DNA of 49,346 nt, taken from the NCBI GenBank assembly GCA_945965395.1, contig CAMFND010000126.1, positions 1-49,346 of the forward strand, written 5' to 3'. Source of the DNA: an uncultured Bacteroides sp. (GTDB taxonomy: Bacteria; Bacteroidota; Bacteroidia; Bacteroidales; Bacteroidaceae). Below the pieces are notes generated by a model. That model worked only from the letters and a program-made list of their open reading frames with translations. It made no database searches and had not been told where the DNA came from. The first letter of the stretch is position 1; each line of letters opens with the position of its first letter. Positions 43,644 to 49,346 of this stretch are shown piece by piece. The translations under genes were made by a program, and so were the position numbers.

Positions 43644-44327
43644 ATGAAAAAAGTAATTTCTATCATGGCACTGGTATTTTGTGCCTTATCTATCAATGCG
43701 CAGATTCTGCGAACAGAAGAATTAGAAGACTATGCCAAGGAAAAGTATGGTGAAAAATGGGTGGATGCTGCTGAGAACTTGGGTAGCCAGCTTAAGTTGG
43801 ACAAGAATAATGCCTTGACTTTTACTCAGGTCATTGAAACTCCGGGAAAGACAAAAGATCAACTCTACGTGCTGTTGAACTATTGGTTCTCTGCAACTTT
43901 TAATGATGCCAACTCCGTTATCCAGCTGAACGACAAAGAACTTGGAAGCATTATCGCCCAGGGCTTCATGTCAGGCATTGCCCAGCATGCAGGTGGCATG
44001 AACGCCTATAGCGTAAATATCAAGCCGGTTATCAAATGCGACATCAAGGACAACAAGATACGAGTGACCTATACGGTACCTTTCTATTCTGTTGTACGCC
44101 AAGTTGGTGGTGGATGGGTAGGAGCCATCGGCGGTAGTGTGCCTTCACGTTCCGATGAAAATTGGGTATTGGATGAATGTTTCCCATTTTCAACCAAGAA
44201 GGATTCTCACAAAAAGACATCCAGCAAAGCCCTTATCATGTCTTATGCTTATTCAAATGTAGTGATGGATAAGATTGAAGAATGTGTTAAGAATGGCTTG
44301 GTTGGCAATGAAGATGACAACTGGTAA
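43644..44327 (+). CDS. Secreted DUF4468-domain protein
   Basis: 227 residues with a signal peptide (MKKVISIMALVFCALSINAQ). The DUF4468 fold (TBP-like) region runs from about residue 60: FTQVIETPGKTKDQLYVLLN, YWFSATFNDANSVIQLNDKE, then VKPVIKCDIKDNKIRVTYT-like strands. These proteins are exported and abundant in Bacteroidetes; no enzymatic activity is known. It has its own promoter box and a strong terminator, runs opposite to the defence operon, and appears as separate cargo. Confidence 0.82.
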   Translation: MKKVISIMALVFCALSINAQILRTEELEDYAKEKYGEKWVDAAENLGSQLKLDKNNALTFTQVIETPGKTKDQLYVLLNYWFSATFNDANSVIQLNDKELGSIIAQGFMSGIAQHAGGMNAYSVNIKPVIKCDIKDNKIRVTYTVPFYSVVRQVGGGWVGAIGGSVPSRSDENWVLDECFPFSTKKDSHKKTSSKALIMSYAYSNVVMDKIEECVKNGLVGNEDDNW

Positions 44328-44379
44328 GGTTTAATATCCTTTGAATGATGCCTTGATAATTTCAAAAGGTGTCAGAATC

Positions 44380-44421
44380 ATTAAGGGAGCAGGCTAAGGT
44401 AGTTTGCTCCCTTAATTTTCA
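44380..44421 (+). terminator. Rho-independent terminator, possibly bidirectional
   Basis: ATTAAGGGAGCA (44380-44391) pairs perfectly with TGCTCCCTTAAT (44405-44416) and runs into TTTTC. The next gene on the minus strand ends at 44427, so the same hairpin may end both transcripts. Confidence 0.85.
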
Positions 44422-44426
44422 TATAC

Positions 44427-44900
44427 TCACTTCGCCTTCGGTAGCCGGATTTTCTTGTTCTTCTCCTCCCAGGCATCCACATAGTTGTTCAATGCTTCAG
44501 AGATAACGTCTTTCAACAGAATACCTTCCACGAGGGAAATGTATTTCACCTTACGGACCAAATCCGGATCCACGATGAAGGTGGCGCGGATTTCCTGGGG
44601 CTTCCTGGCACTTTTAGCTGTTTCGCCTTTCTTGGGACGACCCACATTCTCCCTGCGTTTGGCATCCAGTTTGGACTTCATTTGTTCGGTAGCAGCCGTT
44701 TCGGATGCTTCCTGCTTTGGAGCCACTTTCAAAGATGGTGCCTTCTGACTTTCCTGCTTATCATCTTGAACTGCTGGCTGTTCAACTTGTTCTGCGGCTT
44801 GCTCTACAGTCTGTTCCTTAGGCTGTTCCTGCACCGATTCTGATTGATTGGCTTCACCCATAAAGCCGTCCATCAATAAGGATAAATTTTTCTTACTCAT
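44427..44900 (-). CDS. DUF3408 protein with ribbon-helix-helix-like C-terminus
   Basis: 157 residues. The first 95 are low-complexity, rich in Gln, Glu and Ala, and likely disordered. The C-terminal 55 (EIRATFIVDPDLVRKVKYI, then GILLKDVISEALNNYVDAW) have the strand-helix-helix pattern of ribbon-helix-helix DNA-binding proteins. In Bacteroides conjugative elements a DUF3408 gene regularly follows parA, and the pair may act in partitioning or in readying DNA for transfer. It lies 85 bases downstream of parA; the short TTACTT repeats in the gap could be its binding sites. Confidence 0.82.
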   Translation of the reverse strand: MSKKNLSLLMDGFMGEANQSESVQEQPKEQTVEQAAEQVEQPAVQDDKQESQKAPSLKVAPKQEASETAATEQMKSKLDAKRRENVGRPKKGETAKSARKPQEIRATFIVDPDLVRKVKYISLVEGILLKDVISEALNNYVDAWEEKNKKIRLPKAK

Positions 44901-44903
44901 ATT

Positions 44904-44940
44904 GCTTACTTTATTACTTGTTTACTTGCTGATTTACTTA
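44904..44940. repeat. TTACTT repeats downstream of parA, candidate partition site
   Basis: TTACTT starts at 44906, 44914, 44922 and 44934. TACTTTATTACTTG and TTACTTGCTGATT here both recur before parA (45803-45816 and 45810-45822). The same motif on both sides of a parA gene suggests a centromere-like site. Confidence 0.45.
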
Positions 44941-44985
44941 CTATGTTACCAATAACCTTTGTGATTAGTCATATAGTAATATAGT

Positions 44986-45750
44986 TTACCTATTTTCTTC
45001 CCGACTGATTATTTCATCGGTCAGTGTACGATAGTCCGTTGCGCCATTGCTTTTCGGGTCGTATTCATAGATGGTCTGACCGGAAAGCGGCATTTCGGCT
45101 ATGGCGATATTCTCACGGATTTTCGTCTGAAAGACCTTCTCTCCGTACCGCTTTTCTACCATGGAAATCACTTCCTTGTTCAACTTCCGGTTATTGAACC
45201 GGGTGAAGAACACCCCACCCAACTCCAGTGTCGGGTTCACCCGGCGCTTCACTTCCCGGACTATATCGTCCAGCATGGTCAAGCCTTTCAAGGGCAAGGC
45301 TTCAGCGGTGAGCGGTATATAGAGTTTGTCTGCTGCCACCAGTGCATTGGTTGTCACGATACCGAGTGAGGGCGAACAGTCCATCAGGATGTAGTCATAC
45401 TTCTCCTTCTGTTCATCGAGGTAGGATTTGAGAATGCCCTCCCTTGCCATCATGGTAGCCATGTCTATTTCGGCTCTTGCCAGGTCCAGCGATGCTGGAA
45501 CGAGGTCCAGGTTTTCACGGATGGGAATGATGGGCAGCGGTTGGTCTTTGACCAGCGTATCATAGATGCTTGTTTCCGGGTCTTCATTCTGCGTCAGCGT
45601 GAACGTGAGGTTCTGCTGTGCATCCAGGTCAATGAGCAACACACGTCTTCCTTGCAGTGCGAGTGCTGCACCTATACATGCGGTAGAGGTAGTCTTGCCG
45701 ACTCCACCTTTCTGATTACCGATGGTTATTGTCAAGTTATTTCCTTTCAT
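44986..45750 (-). CDS. parA: ParA-family partition ATPase
   Basis: 254 residues from ATG 45750 (a TTG-started extension to 45780 is less likely). Deviant Walker A KGGVGKTT near residue 12 with the signature lysine, VLLIDLDAQQNLT (Walker A'), ILMDCSPSLGIVT (Walker B), and a conserved YIPLTAEALPLKG loop: a full ParA/Soj protein without an N-terminal HTH. ParA ATPases move DNA by patterning on the nucleoid; in Bacteroides conjugative elements they help maintain or mobilise the circular form. It is upstream of DUF3408 on the same strand and preceded by a -7 box at 45797-45804. Confidence 0.93.
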   Translation of the reverse strand: MKGNNLTITIGNQKGGVGKTTSTACIGAALALQGRRVLLIDLDAQQNLTFTLTQNEDPETSIYDTLVKDQPLPIIPIRENLDLVPASLDLARAEIDMATMMAREGILKSYLDEQKEKYDYILMDCSPSLGIVTTNALVAADKLYIPLTAEALPLKGLTMLDDIVREVKRRVNPTLELGGVFFTRFNNRKLNKEVISMVEKRYGEKVFQTKIRENIAIAEMPLSGQTIYEYDPKSNGATDYRTLTDEIISREENR

Positions 45751-45784
45751 TATCTTCAAGATTAAAAGTTTACTATTCAATTTG

Positions 45785-45822
45785 TTTCTTTACTTACAAA
45801 AGTACTTTATTACTTGCTGATT
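45785..45822 (-). promoter_or_regulatory. parA promoter overlapping TTACTT repeats
   Basis: TACTTTTG on the minus strand (45797-45804) is the -7 box of parA. TTACTT copies at 45790 and 45810 flank it, so the partner protein could repress here. The remainder of the gap to 46101 is AT-rich and shows no gene; CAAACAAA-type repeats occur near 45910-45930. Confidence 0.45.
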
Positions 45823-46101
45823 AGGCAGAAAGTTTACTCATTTATTCTGCAGAAAAATCACTTTTCTGATGATTTTATTTCCTTGTTAATCAACCATTAA
45901 ATAAGCATCAAACAAATATCAAACAAACATCAAGATGGTTTTTGTCCTGCTGAACAATCTTCCTTATATTCAAGAATTGGCAAGCAGAAAGAGCGCCTTA
46001 ATTCAGCTTGAAATAATTTGTCAATACATTTCGTATGGTATGCTTTTAAACTCCGACCCACACCTTACGGCGGAAGTCGGAGCGGAACATATATAAGGAA
46101 T

Positions 46102-47376
46102 TTACGCTGTCTGTTTGGCTGCGAGTATCTGATGGGCATGCGCATTGACCAGTCGGACAATCCGGTCATGGTGCGGAGTATTCGTATTGCACAGCCCACG
46201 GCTCTGTATCACTTTCCCCTCTGTCAATGAGAATTCAATCGTTTCGATGGGATTCCCCTCCTTGTCATGAGCCGATAGTATCAAGCTGTCCGCCTTGGCA
46301 TAGTATTCGCATTGGAAGACACAATGATGCAGGGCATTTCCCTCGGCTTGGAAGGCTTCCAGACTATCGAGTACCGAAATCACCAGGTCTTTGTCGGTGA
46401 TGGTTATGCCGAAGTAGCGTGACTTCTCCTTGTAGAACTCGGCTTCCTTCCGTTTGGCTCGCTGCATCTGCTCCTGACTTCTGCGTTTCTGCTCCATTTG
46501 GTTGTGTCGGTTCATCCAATAGTCATGCTCGGCTCTGAGGTTCTGCGGACAGATATACTTAGGGTTGCAGATGTCCTTGCCACACTGCTCCAGCAAGCGG
46601 ATGGTATCTGCCCACAATCCCATGTCCGAAGGGCGGTAGTGATGCCGGGTGGCTACTTTATACGACTGCCAGCATCGGTCAAGTTCCAAAGGTCGGTGTA
46701 CAAAGTAAGACACGGCATGTAAATCTTTTGACTTGAGGATGGTTTCCATCCGGCTGTCCGTCAGCACGGCTTTCATCAGTTTCATCGGGTGGCAGTCGGG
46801 CAGCTTGCCTTTCATGCCGTTGCGTTTCAGTTCGGGCAGCAGCCGATAATGCGGATAGACATAGGTGTCGGCAATGAGCCAATGGACTTCGTTCGGTCGC
46901 TTCAAGGTGATTTCAGATGCCCAATCGAAGCAGTCCACATAATAGCTCAATGTCCTTGCTCTTGCTGTGACAGCCAACTTGCCTTCGGCATTGAGCCACA
47001 GACGGCATGCCTCCCAGTAGTCTACCTCCATAGGCATTCCTTTGCAGAAGGTCGTTTCCAAACGGAATACCCGTTGCACCTGCAAGCCTTCCACCACTTC
47101 AAGGGAAGAAAAGTAGTAGGCTTCCTTGATGGTGCGTTTGAGGGTGTCCTTTATCTGTAAGCGAGTACCGCAATAAGGGCAGCATACCGACTTGCCTTTT
47201 CCCTCATGGTCGAAGTGTCTGCCACAATCGCCACATGTACACTTGTGTGCGGAAGTACGGAAGCAGACATGTCCTGCCACTTTCCGCACTGCCCATGTGA
47301 GCACTTTGCGGCTTATGGCGGTCAGCTTCTCATTGGAAGCTGCCACCTGTTTTTCTATTTTCGTTCTTGCCTTCAT
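46102..47376 (-). CDS. PcfJ-like protein
   Basis: 424 residues. The N-terminal part has a zinc-ribbon-like pair CGDC ... CCPYCG at about residues 48-70. The C-terminal region carries the PcfJ signature: FQAEGNALHHCVFQCEYYAK, LILSAHDKEGNPIETIEFSL, VIQSRGLCN and HDRIVRLVN. PcfJ proteins are encoded on conjugative plasmids and integrative elements from Enterococcus to Bacteroides; their biochemical role is not settled. Its start overlaps the PcfK-like gene stop by four bases, so the two are translationally coupled. Confidence 0.88.
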   Translation of the reverse strand: MKARTKIEKQVAASNEKLTAISRKVLTWAVRKVAGHVCFRTSAHKCTCGDCGRHFDHEGKGKSVCCPYCGTRLQIKDTLKRTIKEAYYFSSLEVVEGLQVQRVFRLETTFCKGMPMEVDYWEACRLWLNAEGKLAVTARARTLSYYVDCFDWASEITLKRPNEVHWLIADTYVYPHYRLLPELKRNGMKGKLPDCHPMKLMKAVLTDSRMETILKSKDLHAVSYFVHRPLELDRCWQSYKVATRHHYRPSDMGLWADTIRLLEQCGKDICNPKYICPQNLRAEHDYWMNRHNQMEQKRRSQEQMQRAKRKEAEFYKEKSRYFGITITDKDLVISVLDSLEAFQAEGNALHHCVFQCEYYAKADSLILSAHDKEGNPIETIEFSLTEGKVIQSRGLCNTNTPHHDRIVRLVNAHAHQILAAKQTA

Positions 47377-47804
47377 AGTTCCATACCTTGAAAGAGTGAG
47401 AGTTCTTGAATGGGTTGGGGTTGCGGTTTGGCTGCCTTGGGTCGGCTGTTGCGTTGCTGCAGCTTTCGCATTTCCTCCTCCTGGTACCGCTTGAGGGCAA
47501 TGGCTCGTTGTTCTGTCTTCTCAGCCTCGGTTAGCTCAATGTGATGGTTCACTACCACATTGCAGTCCATCGGCTTGCCGATTTCCAAATGGGGTTCATC
47601 AATCGCATGGACTGCCATGGCATACACCTCCATGTCGCTGAAACCGCAGCAGCCGGATTGTTGTACGGCATGGAAGATATAGTTGACCACATCGTCAATG
47701 GTGCGTGTGGTGGTTTCATACTTGGCACGGAAGAGTTCGTCTTCCTTGGCTCGGTTATCAAGATAGTTTTGGATGAGTTCCTTGAAATGGTCAGTTCCTT
47801 TCAT
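47373..47804 (-). CDS. PcfK-like protein
   Basis: 143 residues, beginning KGTDHFKELIQNYLDNRAK, the usual opening of PcfK-like proteins, and containing IDDVVNYIFHAVQQSGCCGFSDMEVYAMAVHAIDE-type helical sequence split over residues 37-70. The end is glutamine- and proline-rich and probably flexible. It is coupled with the downstream PcfJ gene in the same order as on conjugative plasmids. A transfer-accessory role is likely. Confidence 0.86.
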   Translation of the reverse strand: MKGTDHFKELIQNYLDNRAKEDELFRAKYETTTRTIDDVVNYIFHAVQQSGCCGFSDMEVYAMAVHAIDEPHLEIGKPMDCNVVVNHHIELTEAEKTEQRAIALKRYQEEEMRKLQQRNSRPKAAKPQPQPIQELSLFQGMEL

Positions 47805-47854
47805 ATGTTCCTAATGTTTAAGCGTAAATAATCATCTGTAGTCACCGCCTGTAT

Positions 47855-48091
47855 TCAGCCTACCATAACGTGGCAGTCCACCACTTCGGCAGGAAGACCG
47901 AAAGCCGGAAAATGTGAGAAGTAAGGGAAATATTCTCCCTCTTGTTCCGTTGCGGTAGTGATACCCATAACCTTGTTCTCCGTGTACCACTGGTTAATCA
48001 GAACGATTTCTTCATCCGTCAGTCCGGTTGCATCCGAGTTGAACAGATAGCAGAGTGCCCATGTCGGGATGGCTTCAATGAGAGTGTCCAT
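47855..48091 (-). CDS. Small conserved mobile-element protein
   Basis: 78 residues beginning MDTLIEAIPTWALCYLFNSD with TGLTDEEIVLINQWY in the middle and FSHFPAFGLPAEVVDC near the end. I recall near-identical short proteins in many Bacteroides elements under a domain-of-unknown-function label, but cannot assign an activity. It lies 50 bases upstream of the PcfK gene and 27 after the next gene, in the same operon. Confidence 0.75.
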   Translation of the reverse strand: MDTLIEAIPTWALCYLFNSDATGLTDEEIVLINQWYTENKVMGITTATEQEGEYFPYFSHFPAFGLPAEVVDCHVMVG

Positions 48092-48118
48092 AGCGTTTTC
48101 TTTTTAAGTTCGTTACTA

Positions 48119-48421
48119 TTAGATGGGAAGCAGTTCCAGCAGTTTCTTTAGTGGAATGGAGTTGATGTCCGACTTGAGGAAGTGAACTATCCATTCTGGC
48201 TCTTCAAAAAGCGGGTGCATGGGTTCCACACTGAAATCGTCCCCGGTGGAATAGCAGTCGATATGTGCGAAGTTGTTGCCATCCTTGCGGATATGTGCAT
48301 AGAAAGGAGGCATACCGCAAAAGCACTTGCGGAGACTCTCTCTGTCCCACTGCAGGGTGAGTTCGTAAACACTGCCCTTATAGAGCATCTTTTCTTTTCG
48401 GTCTTTAAGTTTGTATGCCAT
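48119..48421 (-). CDS. Hypothetical protein heading the PcfK/PcfJ operon
   Basis: 100 residues from ATG 48421 (MAYKLKDRKEK); the longer open frame to 48559 runs into the palindromic module and is not used. The sequence WDRESLRKCFCGMPPFYAHI and FAHIDCYSTGDDFSVEPMHP has two cysteine-histidine clusters, but no domain I can name; the C-terminus is amphipathic. It is the first gene after the third palindrome-promoter module, as the phosphoribosyltransferase and DUF2958 genes are after theirs. Confidence 0.7.
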   Translation of the reverse strand: MAYKLKDRKEKMLYKGSVYELTLQWDRESLRKCFCGMPPFYAHIRKDGNNFAHIDCYSTGDDFSVEPMHPLFEEPEWIVHFLKSDINSIPLKKLLELLPI

Positions 48422-48466
48422 AGCTGAACTAATTTTTCCCCTTTGGTTTGAAGCCTTTCGGCTTCT

Positions 48467-48671
48467 CACTCCCGGGTGATTTTTACGATGCCTCTTCTCA
48501 CGAAGGGTGTAAGGGACGGAAGGCAAATGTGGCAAGGGGAAAGCAGACGGAATACCCAATTTGGCACAAATTGCGGAAGGCTGCCGGCTGCTTTCCTTGC
48601 AGCCAAGCGCAGCGCCATTTGACGCCGTACCGACCCTTCGTACCTTTGTATCGGAAATTTCATCGGGAGTG
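48467..48671. repeat. Long imperfect palindrome with promoter, copy 3
   Basis: From outside in: CACTCCCG (48467-48474) with CGGGAGTG (48664-48671); ACGAAGGGT (48500-48508) with ACCCTTCGT (48633-48641); CAAATG with CATTTG; GCAAGG with CCTTGC; GGAAAGCAG (48538-48546) with CTGCTTTCC (48588-48596). The top loop nearly equals that of copy 2 and has CAATTTG-GCA-CAAATTG. Plus-strand promoter: TTTG 48618-48621 and TACCTTTG 48641-48648, spacer 19. Between it and the minus-strand start at 48421 lies a GAAGCC/GGCTTC hairpin and an AAGGGGA purine tract (minus strand), matching copies 1 and 2 in layout. Confidence 0.78.
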
Positions 48672-48811
48672 CGGATGCTTTAGGATTATCAAATTATCCA
48701 TATAGATGTTCACAAGCAAGATAAAATCAACAAAATGACTTGTAGAACAATTTATAGGCATGGAATTCTTATATTCCTGAATTTTTACACATGATAATCA
48801 TATAAATTAGG

Positions 48812-48819
48812 TATCTTTG
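48812..48819 (+). promoter_or_regulatory. -7 box of the last XRE gene
   Basis: TATCTTTG followed by C. With transcription starting near 48826, the ATG at 48844 would have a short leader and that at 48829 almost none. Confidence 0.5.
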
Positions 48820-48828
48820 CACAACAAT

Positions 48829-49086
48829 ATGAATCGCGAAACTATGGAACAACGAATCAATAGAATAAAAGTCGTATTAGCAGAGAAACAGCGAACCAAC
48901 AAATGGTTAGCTGAAAAATTAGGTAAAGAGTACTCTACCGTTTCCAAGTGGTGTACTAATACAAATCAGCCTGATTTAATAACGCTATCGAAAATTGCAC
49001 ATCTACTAGATGTAGATATACGCGAACTATTAGTGAGCGGGAAACCCATCATAAAAGAGTTTGACTATACCTCCGATAGTAAATAA
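48829..49086 (+). CDS. XRE-family transcriptional regulator
   Basis: 85 residues from ATG 48829; ATG 48844 (MEQRINRIKVVL) is also plausible given the -7 box just upstream. IKVVLAEKQRTNKWLAEKLG and STVSKWCTNTNQPDLITLSK form a Cro/CI helix-turn-helix of the type common in Bacteroides elements, and LLDVDIRELLV is its usual C-terminal helix. It is transcribed away from the third palindrome module. It probably regulates the right part of the element. From 49087 to the window end I see no further gene. Confidence 0.85.
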   Translation: MNRETMEQRINRIKVVLAEKQRTNKWLAEKLGKEYSTVSKWCTNTNQPDLITLSKIAHLLDVDIRELLVSGKPIIKEFDYTSDSK

Positions 49087-49346
49087 CACTAAGTAATAAA
49101 ATCTTATCTTCTATAGTCCACACACTCAATATACAGGAAAGAATTCAGATTTGAATGCGTACGGCCATCACTGTGAAGTTGTGCCTTTTGGCACATAAAT
49201 TTATTCGTATTATTTTGCTTGGCAATAACCCTCTTTTCGTTGAAGAAGGATGATCTGAAAGATAAGAAACGAACGTAACAACATATGCATATTTGATATA
49301 GAATAAGAGAAAGCATACTCTCTACAATTCAATAATCGAAATGAAC

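Noticed and set aside
49087-49346. 70-codon minus-strand frame at the right end
   Set aside because: Low-complexity, no start context and no domain; treated as non-coding.

Overview
The window looks like chromosome plus an integrated conjugative or plasmid-like element from a Bacteroidaceae bacterium (Bacteroides/Phocaeicola group). The evidence is the recurring -7 promoter box TAnnTTTG with a TTTG -33 box, the outer-membrane beta-barrel and PL8 lyase genes, the DUF4468 and NlpE-type secreted proteins, and the ParA/DUF3408/PcfJ/PcfK gene set. I see no rRNA, tRNA, integrase or transposase.

Region 1 (1-8.95 kb, GC near 50% after the first 1.4 kb) is chromosomal. It holds a zinc-ribbon membrane protein, a secreted protein interrupted by an in-frame TAA, an outer-membrane beta-barrel protein, an ADP-ribosylglycohydrolase, a periplasmic cupin, a PL8 polysaccharide lyase interrupted by an amber codon, a conserved hypothetical, a WYL regulator and the stump of a DnaQ-like exonuclease. 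Region 2 (9.0-13.4 kb, visibly AT-rich) is a two-gene DUF262 cassette (GmrSD-like, one protein carrying a DUF1524 HNH end) inserted just after the exonuclease stump, followed by a small ORF and a terminator.

Region 3 (13.4-23.3 kb) and region 5 (44.4-49.1 kb) are the backbone of the mobile element: XRE and excisionase-like regulators, a CHC2/Toprim primase-helicase, a HEPN-type Abi protein with its own short terminator-bearing leader RNA, SLOG and phosphoribosyltransferase proteins, iteron-like repeats, a DUF2958 protein, then DUF3408, ParA, PcfJ, PcfK and small accessory genes. Three minus-strand gene sets of this backbone are each preceded by the same unusual module: a roughly 150-215 bp imperfect palindrome, divergent in sequence but conserved in pairing, with a promoter in its right arm whose -33/-7 spacing is exactly 19 nt in every copy.

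Region 4 (23.4-44.4 kb) is cargo. It begins with a tandem array of about 327-bp structured repeats and a lipoprotein gene, and is dominated by an 18-kb minus-strand defence locus: XRE regulator, N6-adenine methyltransferase, specificity subunit, AlbA_2/HATPase protein, a repeat-rich spacer, then NERD-kinase-kinase-ATPase, a 519-residue protein, an 1852-residue HerA/FtsK-like ATPase, a PP2C phosphatase and a 189-residue protein with an HTH-like N-terminus. No HsdR is present. The order resembles the recently named methylation-associated defence system (MADS, Mad1-Mad8), but with an inserted AlbA_2 gene and an appended phosphatase and regulator. A plausible reading is a methylation-informed, kinase/phosphatase-controlled anti-phage system. 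That function is inferred from domains and gene order and was not tested here.
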